This document shows positions 45,879-55,615 of a DNA stretch of 64,000 bases, in pieces. Within the stretch, counting starts at the first letter, position 1; each line of letters begins with the position of its first letter. The stretch is from the NCBI RefSeq assembly GCF_001653795.1, contig NZ_CP011514.1, positions 2,808,279 to 2,872,278 on the forward strand, given 5' to 3'. Source of the DNA: Mitsuaria sp. 7. GTDB lineage: Bacteria; Pseudomonadota; Gammaproteobacteria; Burkholderiales; Burkholderiaceae_C. Below the pieces are notes generated by a model. That model did not search any database. It had not been told where the DNA came from and saw only the letters and a program-made list of their open reading frames with translations. A program made the translations under genes and the position numbers.

Positions 45879-46664
45879 TCACAACCAGCCCAGCTTCCGA
45901 GCCGCCATCAGGGCGCCGATCATCACCGGCTGGTGGAGCATGTAGTACGACAGCGACCACCGCCCCATCACCGCCAGCGGACGCACCGCCGGCAGCAGCG
46001 GGCGCTGCATCCACGTGCGCACCGCCCCGACGCGCATCAGCGCGCAGCCCCACAGCATCGGGCCCAGCCACGGCAGGATGGGGACGAAGTCCTCGGTCAG
46101 CGGCTTGCGCGTGACCAGGCCGACCCAGTTGGTGGTGCGGGTGTCGAAGAAGGGATCGGCGACGAGGAACGGCAGCGCGACCGCGACCACGCCCAGCAGC
46201 CACAGCGCGGCCGTGGGCAGTCTGGAGAAGCCGAAGCGCACCAGGATCAGCATCAGCGCCATGCCGTGCAGCACGCCGAAGCTGATGAAGGAGCGCGGGA
46301 ACATCCACCACGAGCCGATCGACACCAGCAGCGCGCAGGCCATGACCTGACCCCAGCGGCGCCAGAAGCGGTCGGCCGTCTGGCCCTGCGCCAGCGCCAC
46401 CGCCTGGCCCATGCCCGCGCACAGCAGGAACAGGCTGACGATGCCGCTGCGCTGCCAGGTCCAGAACGGGTCGCGGTAGAAGTCCTCGACCACGACCTTG
46501 AAGTAGCTCAGGTCGAAGCAGAAGTGGAAGACGGTCATCCAGACCATGGCCAGCCCCCGCAACGCGTCGAGGCGGTCGAAGCGCGGGGTCGTCGGGAGGT
46601 CGCGGGACGCGGCGTCGAGGCCGGGGTCAGGCGTTGCGATCGGGAAGCGGGCCGGCGGATTCAT
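45879..46664 (-). CDS. DUF1624 heparan-alpha-glucosaminide N-acetyltransferase domain protein
   Basis: Inner-membrane protein of 261 aa with about seven helices. Landmarks are the family opening RFDRLDALRGLAMVWMTVFH, FSFGVLHGMALMLI-like (FISFGVLHGMALMLILVRFG), and the end WSLSYYMLHQPVMIGAL. Homologues are thought to move acyl groups across the membrane onto sugars; this protein's substrate is unknown. It is divergent from the lipoprotein hydrolase gene. Confidence 0.9.
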   Translation of the reverse strand: MNPPARFPIATPDPGLDAASRDLPTTPRFDRLDALRGLAMVWMTVFHFCFDLSYFKVVVEDFYRDPFWTWQRSGIVSLFLLCAGMGQAVALAQGQTADRFWRRWGQVMACALLVSIGSWWMFPRSFISFGVLHGMALMLILVRFGFSRLPTAALWLLGVVAVALPFLVADPFFDTRTTNWVGLVTRKPLTEDFVPILPWLGPMLWGCALMRVGAVRTWMQRPLLPAVRPLAVMGRWSLSYYMLHQPVMIGALMAARKLGWL

Positions 46665-46887
46665 CGGAGAAGCAGTCTACATAAGCCGCCGCGCGCCGCG
46701 ATGACGCGCGGCCGGCAATCGATCACCGGCCCCGTGCACCCCCTCATTCGAGTGGGTCAACCCTCTTGATGAGCCGGTCGGACTCGCCTCGTTCCTCCCA
46801 TGCGCCGCATTGAGCCGGAGCAGCCGCGCATCGACGATCCCTGCTTCGACTCACGCCCCCTCCCCGCCCACGCCCGCCCCCACTGCC

Positions 46888-48543
46888 ATGCGCTTCTCCC
46901 CGCCGTCACCCCCCTCCCTGTTCACCGCGCTCAGCCTGTCCCTCCTGCTCGCCGCCTGCGGCGGCAACAAGGGCGACCCGGGCGGCAAGAGCCCGGACAT
47001 CGTCGCGCCCGCCTGCAAGGTCCTGCGCGTCACCCCGGAAGCCTCCGTCACGGCCGGCTTCCTCGATCCGCTGATGACCATCGACTACACCGCCGCCACC
47101 CCGGGCGCGTGCGACGACTTCAAGCTGGTCGACAAGGCACGGGCCACGGTGCCGACCGGCGTCGTCGCCGCCAGCGAGTGGGCGAACCCGAACGGCGGCA
47201 TCGCCGGCTCGCGCACGATCGAGCCCTTGCTGACGCTGCTGCCCGACACGCCTTACGGCCTCCAGTTGAACGGCACGGCCGTTTCCTCCTTCAACACCGG
47301 CCAGCAACGCCGCGGGGCGCTGGACGGTGAGGTCACGGACCTCCCGGTGGAGTTCGGGGAACTGAAGGGCGCCTCGCGGATCGCCAGCGCGCAGATCAAC
47401 GGCTTGATCGATGTGCTCGCGCACGACTATGCCGGCGGAAACCCCATTGCAACAGGCGCGCTCAAGCTGTTGCTTCGCCATGAACTGCCCCACCTCGCCT
47501 CGCCCAACGCCAGCTTCGACGCCCAGGTCAAGCGGGTGCGCTACCGCAGCCTCGACGCGTCCGGCGCACCGATCACGCTCAGCGGCCTGCTCGTCTATCC
47601 GGTGCAGGCGCCGGGCGGTCCCGCCGTCGACTACAACGGCAAGCCGCTGGTGATCGGCCAGCGCGGCGCCGAGTCCAACGACGCCGATGCACCGTCGTCC
47701 GGCAGGAACGCCATGGTGCTGATCGGGCTCGCCGCGGCCGGCAAGGGGCATGTCTACTTCACGCCCGACCTGATCGGCCGGGGCGACACGGCCGCCTCGC
47801 CGCAGGCCTTCCTGATCGCGGCCGACACCGCCGCGCAGACCGTCGACATGCTGACCGCCGTCAACGCGTACTTCGTGCAGAACCATCAGGCGCAGCTCGG
47901 CAAGGATCTGCGCATGCTCGGTCCGTCGCAGGGCGCGTTCTCGGCGATGGCGTCGGTGCCGCACCTGGCGCGCCACACGACGATCCGGCTCGTCTCGACC
48001 GGCGACGGTCCCTTCGACAACCGCCACACGACGGACTCGGTGCTGCGCGCCGCCGCCGGTGCGCCGCTCGACGAGTATTCCGACAAGGCCGACTTCAGCC
48101 GCATCCCCGACTACCTGGGCCGCGTGCTGGCCGCGCTGCGCGACTACCAGCACCTGGACTACGACCCGAAGGACGTCTTCGACGCGGGGGGTCAGGTGCT
48201 GCCCTCGTTCCTCGCGGACTACCGGGCCGGCAAGCATGACGACATGACGCCTCACCTGCTGGTGAACAGCCCCGCCTCGGGATCCCAGCGCTACGACCTG
48301 CCGCTGGCCGAGTTCAGGATGTTCCATTACAGCGACGACACGCTGGTCCCGGCGCGCAACACCGTGGACATGATGGCGCGGCTGCAGACGGCGGGGCAGC
48401 GCGTCGCCAGCGTCACGCGCGGCGACTGCCGCGAGAAGTCGCTGCTGGTCAAGACGCTGCGCGAGTTCAGCCACAGCAAGTCGCTGCCGCACACGATCTG
48501 CCTGCCCTTCCAGATCGACGACTTCGTCGGACGACTGCCCTGA
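46888..48543 (+). CDS. Alpha/beta-hydrolase family lipoprotein
   Basis: 551-aa exported esterase/lipase-like protein. The lipobox LAAC in FTALSLSLLLAACGGNKG marks it as a lipoprotein. The hydrolase domain shows a GxSxG nucleophile elbow in RMLGPSQGAFSAMASVPHLA, YNGKPLVIGQRGAE and a late Asp in FRMFHYSDDTLVP. ATG 46888 is used since it precedes the signal peptide directly; the upstream extension is Pro/Ser-rich and unlikely. Its stop overlaps the start of a decayed SnoaL-like fragment. Substrate unknown. Confidence 0.8.
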   Translation: MRFSPPSPPSLFTALSLSLLLAACGGNKGDPGGKSPDIVAPACKVLRVTPEASVTAGFLDPLMTIDYTAATPGACDDFKLVDKARATVPTGVVAASEWANPNGGIAGSRTIEPLLTLLPDTPYGLQLNGTAVSSFNTGQQRRGALDGEVTDLPVEFGELKGASRIASAQINGLIDVLAHDYAGGNPIATGALKLLLRHELPHLASPNASFDAQVKRVRYRSLDASGAPITLSGLLVYPVQAPGGPAVDYNGKPLVIGQRGAESNDADAPSSGRNAMVLIGLAAAGKGHVYFTPDLIGRGDTAASPQAFLIAADTAAQTVDMLTAVNAYFVQNHQAQLGKDLRMLGPSQGAFSAMASVPHLARHTTIRLVSTGDGPFDNRHTTDSVLRAAAGAPLDEYSDKADFSRIPDYLGRVLAALRDYQHLDYDPKDVFDAGGQVLPSFLADYRAGKHDDMTPHLLVNSPASGSQRYDLPLAEFRMFHYSDDTLVPARNTVDMMARLQTAGQRVASVTRGDCREKSLLVKTLREFSHSKSLPHTICLPFQIDDFVGRLP

Positions 48544-48620
48544 GCGGCAGGATCGTCGCGCATTGGGACGTCGTGCAGGACGTGCCCGAGAAAGCGGCGA
48601 ACAAGAACACGATGTTCTGA
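48543..48620 (+). pseudogene. 3' remnant of a SnoaL/NTF2-like gene
   Basis: In the frame starting at 48543, codons read SGRIVAHWDVVQDVPEKAAN then KNTMF and TGA. HWDVVQ...PE..A..NTMF is the typical C-terminus of nuclear-transport-factor-2/SnoaL-like family proteins. Nothing upstream continues the family, since the hydrolase gene abuts it directly, so only the last 25 codons remain. Confidence 0.75.
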
Positions 48621-48647
48621 CTCGCCGTTCGCTCCGAGCGCTGCGCG

Positions 48648-49526
48648 CTACTGCCGCCCCTTCCACGGCACCAGCCGGCGTTCCACCGCCCGCATGGCTG
48701 CCGAGAAGGCGAAGGCGCACAGCGCGATGACGCCGATGCCGAAGAACACGGCGTCCGTCGACAGGAAGTGCGAGGCCGACATCACCATGAACCCGATCCC
48801 GCGCGTGGCGGCGATCAGCTCGGCCGCCATCAAGGTGCCCCAGCCCACGCCGAGCGCGATGCGGATGCCCGTCAGGATCTCGGGCAGCGCCGACGGCAGC
48901 ACGATGTCCTTGAAGAGCTGCCAGCGCGTCGCGCCCAGCGACAGCGCCGCGTTCACGCGCTCCTGCGACAGGGAGCGCACCCCCGCCTGCGCCGACATCA
49001 CGACCGGCGCGAACATCGCCAGCGTGAGCAGCGCGATCTTCGAGGTCTCGCCGATGCCCAGCCAGATGATCATCAGCGGCAGGTAGGCCAGCGGCGGCAG
49101 CGGCCAGTAGAACTCGATCGGGGCGTCCAGGATGCCCTTGCCCCAGCGGTTCATGCCCATGGCCAGACCCGCGGGAATGCCCAGCACGATCGCGATGAGG
49201 GCGGCCGCGAGGATGCGGCCCAGGCTGGCCGAGACATGCGCCCACAGCGACGCGTTGGCGTAGCCCTCCGCCACGATGCTGCGCGCGGCTTCCAGTACTT
49301 CGCCCGGCGGGGGCAGGAACAGCGGCTCGACCCAGCCGGCCCGCGTCACCACATACCAGGCGAGCAGGATCGCGGCGCCGGTGCCAAGACTGATGGGCAC
49401 GGTCGACCGCTCGCCGATGCCGAAGCTTCGCGACTTGACGAGGCGCGGCGCGGCGCGGGGCACGATCGCGACGGCCGGCTGAATCGGCGGCGCCCGGGAC
49501 ACCAGCCCTGGATCGATCGCGCTCAT
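48648..49526 (-). CDS. tauC: TauC-like ABC transporter permease
   Basis: Binding-protein-dependent permease of 292 aa, very like E. coli Tau[38 protein letters not shown], the EAA-loop [28 protein letters not shown] and [15 protein letters not shown]. About six membrane helices. ATG 49526 overlaps the tauB stop (ATGA). In this locus a sulfatase replaces TauD, so a sulfate ester rather than taurine is the likely cargo; the symbol reflects sequence family only. Confidence 0.9.
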   Translation of the reverse strand: MSAIDPGLVSRAPPIQPAVAIVPRAAPRLVKSRSFGIGERSTVPISLGTGAAILLAWYVVTRAGWVEPLFLPPPGEVLEAARSIVAEGYANASLWAHVSASLGRILAAALIAIVLGIPAGLAMGMNRWGKGILDAPIEFYWPLPPLAYLPLMIIWLGIGETSKIALLTLAMFAPVVMSAQAGVRSLSQERVNAALSLGATRWQLFKDIVLPSALPEILTGIRIALGVGWGTLMAAELIAATRGIGFMVMSASHFLSTDAVFFGIGVIALCAFAFSAAMRAVERRLVPWKGRQ

Positions 49527-50314
49527 GCCGGGGCCTCCGCGCGCTCATCGCTGCGATGGACGATGGCGCGGATCTCTTCGCGCAGCGCGGCGAAGCGCGG
49601 CAGCGTCTTGACCGCGCGGGCGTCGCGATCCCGCGCGAACTGGTGGACGAAGTCGAGCTCGTAGCGCGCCACGATGCGGCCCGGCCGCGGAGACATCACG
49701 ATCAGCGTGGTGCCCAGGAACAGCGCCTCCTCGATCGAGTGCGTGATGAAGAAGACCTGCTTGCGCGTGCGCGCCCAGACGTCCACCAGCAGCTCCTGCA
49801 TCTGCTCGCGCGTCATGCTGTCCAGCGCGGCGAAGGGCTCGTCCATCAGCAGGAGATCGGGATCGGTCGCGAGCGCGCGTGCCAGACCCACGCGCTGGCG
49901 CATGCCGCCTGACAGCTCGTGCGGCGCGGCCTTGGCGAAGTCCTGCAAGCCGACAAGACGCAGGAGCGCCCGCGCCCGGTCGTGACGCTCCGATCGCGCG
50001 ACACCGGCGAACTTCAGGCCCAGCGCCACGTTGTCCACCACGTTCGCCCAGGGCAGCAGCGTGTCCTTCTGGAACACCACGCCCCGATCAGCGCCGGGGC
50101 CGTCCACGGGCCGGCCGTTGAGCGTGATGTGCCCTTCCGACAGCGGCAGGAAGCCAGCCATCGCGTTGAGCAAGGTCGACTTGCCGCAGCCCGAGGTGCC
50201 GAGCGCGACGACGAAGCCGGCCTCGGGGATGTCGAGCGAGACACGGTCGAGGGCGTGGATGGGCTGGCCGTCGCGGCCCTCGAACCACACGCTGGCCTGG
50301 TCGACGCGAAGCAT
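49523..50314 (-). CDS. tauB: TauB-like ABC transporter ATPase
   Basis: 263-aa ATPase of the taurine/nitrate/sulfonate type. Walker [28 protein letters not shown] (Q-loop, as in TauB), signature [10 protein letters not shown], Walker [13 protein letters not shown], and the H-loop [14 protein letters not shown] 50314 has GGGAG upstream; the frame is open beyond it only as shadow. It energises the TauC-like permease with which it overlaps. Confidence 0.92.
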   Translation of the reverse strand: MLRVDQASVWFEGRDGQPIHALDRVSLDIPEAGFVVALGTSGCGKSTLLNAMAGFLPLSEGHITLNGRPVDGPGADRGVVFQKDTLLPWANVVDNVALGLKFAGVARSERHDRARALLRLVGLQDFAKAAPHELSGGMRQRVGLARALATDPDLLLMDEPFAALDSMTREQMQELLVDVWARTRKQVFFITHSIEEALFLGTTLIVMSPRPGRIVARYELDFVHQFARDRDARAVKTLPRFAALREEIRAIVHRSDERAEAPA

Positions 50315-50358
50315 GCCGGATCTCCCTGCGCTTGCTGTGTCTGCGGCGCCTACTGCGC

Positions 50359-51384
50359 TCACGGATTCAGGCCAGCCACGACGGTCGGCGTGACGAAGGA
50401 CGCGTAGCTCGGCAGCACGCGCGGGATCTTGCGCTGCGACTGGAGGAACACCGCCGTCTCTTTCAGGATGCGCGCCACGCCGGACTTCTCCCCACCGGCC
50501 AGCCAGGCATCGGTGGCCTGCGTCTGCGCCGGCAGCAAGGACAGGTTGCGCAACGCCGACGCCTGCGTGGCGGGCGTGCCGCCGAGCAGCTTCGCCAGCG
50601 CGCGCGCGTTGTCGCTGTCCGGACCCCAGGCCGCCGGGTCCTTCAGGAACGAGCCCGTGTACTTGTCGGCGGTGGCCGCGAAGGCCTTCAGGAAGGCGGG
50701 ATTCGCCTTGGCGAACGAGGCGGACGCGACCCACGCCGAGAAGGTCGGCGCACCCTTGTCGGCGACGTCCTTCGAGGTCACGAGCACCTTGCCGTTCTTC
50801 TTCAGCTCCGTCAGCGCGGGATCCCACACGAAGCCGCCGTCGAGGTCGCCGCGGTTGAAGCCGGCCACGATCTCGGGCTGCGGGATGGCGAAGACCTGCA
50901 CGTCCTTCTCGCTGAGCCCCTGGCTCTTGATCAGCGCAAGCAACTGGTAGTGGTCGGTCGAGACCGGCGCGGCCGCGAGCCGCTTGCCCTTGAGGTCGGC
51001 GACGGTGTTGATGCCTGAGCCGTTGCGCACGACGAGCGCCTCGTCGATGCCCGAGATCGAGGCGAGGTAGAACGCCTTGACGTCGAGTCCGCGCGAGACG
51101 GCCGCAGCGTACGGGCTGGAGCCGACGTAGCCGACCTGGACGTCGCCGGAGGCGATGGCGGCGAAGACATCGGCGCCGGAGTCGAATCGGCGGAAGTCGA
51201 TCTTCACGCCGGTCGCCCGCGCGAATTCACCGTTCGCGATCGCCACCGAAGACGGCAGCGCATCGGTCTGATAACCGACGACGACCGCCGGCGCGTCGGC
51301 CGCGATGGCGTGCCCCGCCTGCAGCAGCAGCGCGGAAGCGATGAGGACCGCAGCGCGGCGGTTGATGGCGTCGAGGAATGTCAT
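50359..51384 (-). CDS. tauA: TauA-like periplasmic substrate-binding protein
   Basis: 341-aa exported binding protein. Signal peptide [20 protein letters not shown], then [40 protein letters not shown] and [20 protein letters not shown], as in TauA/SsuA. It is the first gene of the minus-strand transporter unit, 44 bp before tauB, and is divergent from the choline sulfatase gene across a region with a LysR-type palindrome. The likely ligand is choline-O-sulfate. Confidence 0.9.
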   Translation of the reverse strand: MTFLDAINRRAAVLIASALLLQAGHAIAADAPAVVVGYQTDALPSSVAIANGEFARATGVKIDFRRFDSGADVFAAIASGDVQVGYVGSSPYAAAVSRGLDVKAFYLASISGIDEALVVRNGSGINTVADLKGKRLAAAPVSTDHYQLLALIKSQGLSEKDVQVFAIPQPEIVAGFNRGDLDGGFVWDPALTELKKNGKVLVTSKDVADKGAPTFSAWVASASFAKANPAFLKAFAATADKYTGSFLKDPAAWGPDSDNARALAKLLGGTPATQASALRNLSLLPAQTQATDAWLAGGEKSGVARILKETAVFLQSQRKIPRVLPSYASFVTPTVVAGLNP

Positions 51385-51472
51385 GGGTCGGAGTCCTTGT
51401 GGATCAGACGGGCCGCATGCCGGGCCGGCAGCGACTCTGCTTTCTTCATGCTAGCCAGCGCGGGGTCGGCGG

Positions 51473-51495
51473 GCTTAGCCGCATTCCGACTAAGC
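51473..51495. promoter_or_regulatory. LysR-type operator in the tauA/betC divergent promoter
   Basis: GCTTAG-N11-CTAAGC is a perfect 6-bp inverted repeat with an 11-bp spacer, the T-N11-A geometry LysR regulators bind. It lies 89 bp before tauA and 158 bp before betC, in the 268-bp divergent gap. The choline-sulfate LysR gene at 55593-56564 is the natural regulator. Confidence 0.6.
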
Positions 51496-51652
51496 TCATG
51501 CGCGATCGCGGATCCGTGTCGCTGTCAGAGGAGAAAACGGCCTGGCATAAGGAGCGCTGATCGCTGCATCAGCCGGCGACGCCTTCACGGTAGGAAGAGC
51601 GCGTGCAGACAATCGTTCGTCCCATTCGATCGTCTGCTCCGCGACGCCACCC

Positions 51653-53254
51653 GTGCCTCAATCCGTGCCCCACCTCGCGTCTCAACGCGCTCCCAACTTC
51701 CTGCTGCTCATCGCCGATCAGCTCACGCCCGGCGCCCTCCCCGCCTACGGCAATCGCATCGTGCAGGCGCCGCGTCTGCGGCAGCTCGCGGAAGAAGGCG
51801 TCGTGTTCGATTCGGCCTACTGCGCCAGTCCGCTGTGCGCGCCCGCGCGTCACGGCCTGCTGACGGGCCGACTGCCCTCTTCCTTCGGTGCCTTCGACAA
51901 CGCGAGCGAGCTGCCGTCCGAGGTACCCACCATCGCGCATCACCTGCGCCGGCGGGGCTACCTGAGCATCCTCGCGGGGAAGATGCACTTCACCGGCGCG
52001 GACCAGCTCCACGGCTACGAGGAGCGCCTGACCACCGACATCTACCCGGCCGACTTCGGCTGGACGCCGGACTGGAGCCGGCCCGGCGAGCGCCTGCCCT
52101 GGTATCACAACATGGACTCGGTGCTGCAGGCCGGACGCTGCGTGCGCAGCAACCAGCTGGACTTCGACGACGAGGTCGTGTTCGCGGCGCAGCGCCGGCT
52201 GTTCGACTTGGCGCGGCAGCCCGACGGGCGGCCCTTCTTCATGACGGTGTCGCTGACCCATCCGCATGATCCCTACGCCATCGCCGACCCGTGGTGGAGC
52301 CGGCACCGCGAGGAAGACATCGACCTGCCCCTCCTGCGCGCCGCGGACGTGCGGGACGATCCGCACACGGCGCGGCTGCGGCGCGCTAGCCTGGCCGACG
52401 TGCAGCCGGCGAGCGAGGCCCAGGTGCGCAACGCGCGTCGCGGCTACTACGGCGCCATCTCCTATGTCGACGATCAGTTCGGCCGGTTGCTGGACACGCT
52501 GGAGGCGACCGGTCAGCGCGAGGACACCATCGTCGTGGTCATCAGCGACCACGGCGACATGCTCGGTGAGCGGGGCCTCTGGTACAAGATGTCGTTCTTC
52601 GAGCAGAGCGCGCGGGTGCCGCTGATCGTGCACGCGCCGCGTCGCTTCCGCGCGGGGCGCGTCGCCCACAGCGTGTCGCTCGTCGATCTGCTGCCGACGC
52701 TGCTCGATCTGGCCGATGGCGGCGCAGACGACGCAAGAGGCGCAGACGGCGCAAACGGCGCAGTAGGCGCGCCGACGCCGGACATCCAGGGATGCTCGCT
52801 GCTGCCGCATCTGCTGCGCCGCGGCGGCCACGACGAGGCCTTCGCCGAATACCTCGGCGAGATCGCGCTGGCGCCCATCGTCATGATCCGGCGCGGCGGC
52901 CGCAAGTTCATCCACTCGCCGGCCGATCCCGACCAGCTCTACGACCTGGTCGCTGATCCGCAGGAGCTGCACAACCTCGCCGACATCCCCGCGCACGCGG
53001 ACGAGGTGCGAGCCTTCCGCGACGAGGCCGCACGTCGCTGGGACCTGCCGGCGCTCGACGAGCAGGTGCGTCGCAGCCAACGTCAGCGGCGCTTCGTGTT
53101 CGAGGCCGACGGCCACGGACGCCGTCCCGCCTGGGACTTCCAGCCCCGCGTCGACGCGAGCCGGCAGTACGTGCGCAGCCACCTCACGCTCGACCAGATC
53201 GAGGCGATGGCGCGCTTCCCCGCGCCGCCGCCCGTCGCCGCCACGCTCGCCTGA
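51653..53254 (+). CDS. betC: Choline-sulfatase
   Basis: Type I sulfatase of 533 aa that hydrolyses choline-O-sulfate to choline and sulfate. The formylglycine motif is Cys62-Ala-Pro-Ala-Arg (SPLCAPARHGLLTGR); metal-site motifs are NFLLLIADQLTPGALPAYGN, AGKMHFTGADQLHG (typical of choline sulfatase) and VVISDHGDMLGERGLWYKMS. There is no signal peptide, so it is cytoplasmic like other BetC. The start is GTG 51653, or GTG 51665; no ribosome site stands out. A low-complexity insert (GGADDARGADGANGAVGAPT) sits near residue 370. It is divergent from the ABC transporter. Confidence 0.93.
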   Translation: MPQSVPHLASQRAPNFLLLIADQLTPGALPAYGNRIVQAPRLRQLAEEGVVFDSAYCASPLCAPARHGLLTGRLPSSFGAFDNASELPSEVPTIAHHLRRRGYLSILAGKMHFTGADQLHGYEERLTTDIYPADFGWTPDWSRPGERLPWYHNMDSVLQAGRCVRSNQLDFDDEVVFAAQRRLFDLARQPDGRPFFMTVSLTHPHDPYAIADPWWSRHREEDIDLPLLRAADVRDDPHTARLRRASLADVQPASEAQVRNARRGYYGAISYVDDQFGRLLDTLEATGQREDTIVVVISDHGDMLGERGLWYKMSFFEQSARVPLIVHAPRRFRAGRVAHSVSLVDLLPTLLDLADGGADDARGADGANGAVGAPTPDIQGCSLLPHLLRRGGHDEAFAEYLGEIALAPIVMIRRGGRKFIHSPADPDQLYDLVADPQELHNLADIPAHADEVRAFRDEAARRWDLPALDEQVRRSQRQRRFVFEADGHGRRPAWDFQPRVDASRQYVRSHLTLDQIEAMARFPAPPPVAATLA

Positions 53255-53347
53255 CGACGCGCCGCGCCACGTCTCCTCACGCCACGCCCCGCCACGTCCT
53301 CCCCTCCAGTCCCGCTTCACGTCTCACGACGCCTTCAGCCACACGCC

Positions 53348-55615
53348 ATGACTCGTTCCTTCAAGCGCACGCCCCTCTGCCTGGTCCTTGCCGCATTGCC
53401 ATGGGCCGCGCTCGCCCAGGACAAGGCGGCGCCACCCTCGCCCGCCGCATCCGCATCCGCATCCGCATCCGCATCCGCATCCACGATCGACGCGGTGACC
53501 GTGTTCGGCAGCGGTCAGTCGCGCCAGGTCAACTCGCTGCGGGCGAGCGACCTGAGCGAGGCCATCCCCGGCAGCAGCCCGCTGGCGGTGCTGAACAAGC
53601 TGCCCGGCGTGAACTTCCAATCTGCCGACGCATTCGGCGCCTACGAGTGGTCGACCAAGCTCACCATCCGCGGCTTCGGCCAGAACCAGCTGGGCTACAC
53701 GCTGGACGACGTGCCGCTGGGCGACATGAGCTACCGCAACCACAACGGCCTGCACATCAGCCGCGCCATCGCCTCTGAAAACATCGGCAACGTACTGGTG
53801 TCGCAGGGCGCGGGTTCGCTGCAGACGGCGTCCAGCAGCAACCTGGGCGGCACGATCGAGTTCCGCTCGCTCGATCCGTCGGCGCAGCGCGGCGCCCACG
53901 CCGAGACGACGCTGGGCGAGAACGCCTTGCGCCGCACGTTCATCCGGCTGGAATCGGGCGCGTTCGCGGGCGACACGCGCCTGGCGATCAGCGTGGTCGA
54001 CCAGAGCTCGGACAAGTGGAAAGGCGACGGGCAGCAGCGCCAGAAGCAGTTCAACGGCAAGCTAGTGAGCACGCTCGGCGACGTGAAGCTGAGCGCGTTC
54101 CTGAACTACTCGCGCCGCGAGGAGGTCGACTACCAGGACCTGTCCAAGGAGATGATCGGCCGGCTCGGCACGCGCTGGGACAACTACTACCGGGACTGGA
54201 ACGCGGCGCTGCAGTCCGCCCGCGGCCAGTGGTCGCGCGGCGAGACCTCGATCGACGATGCGTACTACGCGGGCTCGGGCCAGCGCCGGGACGTGCTCAG
54301 CGGCGCGACGCTGGACTGGAGCATCACCGACAGGATCGGCCTGAAGACGACGGTCTACCACCACCGCGACGAAGGTCCGAGCCTGTGGTTCACGCCCTAC
54401 GCGCCATCCTCCGACACGGTGCCGGTGTCGCTGCGCACGGTGGAGTACGGCATCCGTCGCTCCGGCGTGCTGTCCACGCTGGAGGTGTCGGCGGGCGCGC
54501 ATGACTTGCGCGCGGGGTTCTGGTTCGAGGACAACCAGTTCGACCAGGCCATGCGCTTCTACTCCCAGGCGGGGGGACCGAACTCGCCGTACGACGCTCC
54601 CAGGAATCCGACGTCCACGCGCTGGGACTACCGATTCGACACGCGGACCCTGCAGCTCCACGTCGCGGATTCGATCCGCCTGTCGTCGCAGCTGCGGGCC
54701 GATGTCGGCTTCAAGTCGCTCGTCAGCTCCGACAGCGTGCACACGCGCTCGGGCCCCACGAAGACCGGCAGCATCGATGCACGCGGCCGCTTCCTCCCGC
54801 AGTTGGGCTTGAACTGGAAGCTCGACGCGGCGCAGGAGCTGTTCGGCTCGGCCTCGCGCAACCTGCGCGCCTACAAGGCCGCGGCGATGGAGGACTCGCC
54901 GTTCGCGTCGACCGACGCTGGCTTCCAGGCCACGCGGGGTCAGCTCCGCCCCGAGGGCTCGACGACCTTCGAAGGCGGCTGGCGTTATCGCGCTCTCGGA
55001 AGCGCCGCGCTCGAGGCCTCCGTCACCGCGTACCACGTCGATTTCAAGAACCGCCTGCTCGCGATCCAGCAAGGCGCCGCCATCGAAGGCAACCCGTCGG
55101 TGCTGGCCAACGTCGGCCGCGTGCGGACGAACGGCGTCGAGGCGGGTCTGTCCTGGTCGCCGCTCAAGCACTGGCGCTGGTGGAACACCGTGAGCTTCAA
55201 CGACGCCGAGTACCGCGACGACTTCGTCGACAACGGCAACACCGTCGCCACGAAGGGCAAGCAGGTGGTGGACGCGCCGCGCTGGCTCGCCAACACCAGC
55301 CTGCGATACGACGACGGCCAGTGGTTCGGCCAGCTCGGGGCGCACTATGCGAGCCGGCGTTACTACACCTACCTCAACGACAACAGCGTCTCGGGCGCCG
55401 CGCGATGGGACCTGAGCGCCGGCGTGAAGCGCCCGGGTGGCGGCTTCGTCAAGACCTGGCGCCTGCAGGTGAGCGTGAGCAACCTGTTCGACAAGGAGAG
55501 CGTCGCGGCCATCGGCACCAACGGCTTCGTGACGAGCGATCCGAACGGGACGGCGCAGACGCTGTTGATGGCGGCGCCGCGCACCGCGGCGATCACTGTG
55601 GCTGGAGACTTCTGA
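53348..55615 (+). CDS. TonB-dependent receptor
   Basis: Outer-membrane active transporter of 755 aa. Signal peptide (LCLVLAALPWAALAQ), an (Ala-Ser)6 linker, a plug domain (SSPLAVLNKLPGVNFQSADA, TIRGFGQNQLGYTLDDVPLG) and a beta-barrel ending in Phe (AAITVAGDF). It is downstream of betC by 93 bp on the same strand, so it probably brings choline-O-sulfate or a related ester across the outer membrane. Its last 23 bp overlap the convergent LysR gene. Confidence 0.93.
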   Translation: MTRSFKRTPLCLVLAALPWAALAQDKAAPPSPAASASASASASASTIDAVTVFGSGQSRQVNSLRASDLSEAIPGSSPLAVLNKLPGVNFQSADAFGAYEWSTKLTIRGFGQNQLGYTLDDVPLGDMSYRNHNGLHISRAIASENIGNVLVSQGAGSLQTASSSNLGGTIEFRSLDPSAQRGAHAETTLGENALRRTFIRLESGAFAGDTRLAISVVDQSSDKWKGDGQQRQKQFNGKLVSTLGDVKLSAFLNYSRREEVDYQDLSKEMIGRLGTRWDNYYRDWNAALQSARGQWSRGETSIDDAYYAGSGQRRDVLSGATLDWSITDRIGLKTTVYHHRDEGPSLWFTPYAPSSDTVPVSLRTVEYGIRRSGVLSTLEVSAGAHDLRAGFWFEDNQFDQAMRFYSQAGGPNSPYDAPRNPTSTRWDYRFDTRTLQLHVADSIRLSSQLRADVGFKSLVSSDSVHTRSGPTKTGSIDARGRFLPQLGLNWKLDAAQELFGSASRNLRAYKAAAMEDSPFASTDAGFQATRGQLRPEGSTTFEGGWRYRALGSAALEASVTAYHVDFKNRLLAIQQGAAIEGNPSVLANVGRVRTNGVEAGLSWSPLKHWRWWNTVSFNDAEYRDDFVDNGNTVATKGKQVVDAPRWLANTSLRYDDGQWFGQLGAHYASRRYYTYLNDNSVSGAARWDLSAGVKRPGGGFVKTWRLQVSVSNLFDKESVAAIGTNGFVTSDPNGTAQTLLMAAPRTAAITVAGDF
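53447..53482 (+). repeat. (GCATCC)6 hexamer repeat
   Basis: Six perfect tandem GCATCC units encode (Ala-Ser)6 between the signal peptide and the plug of the TonB receptor. Slippage would lengthen or shorten the linker by two residues and keep the frame. Confidence 0.9.
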
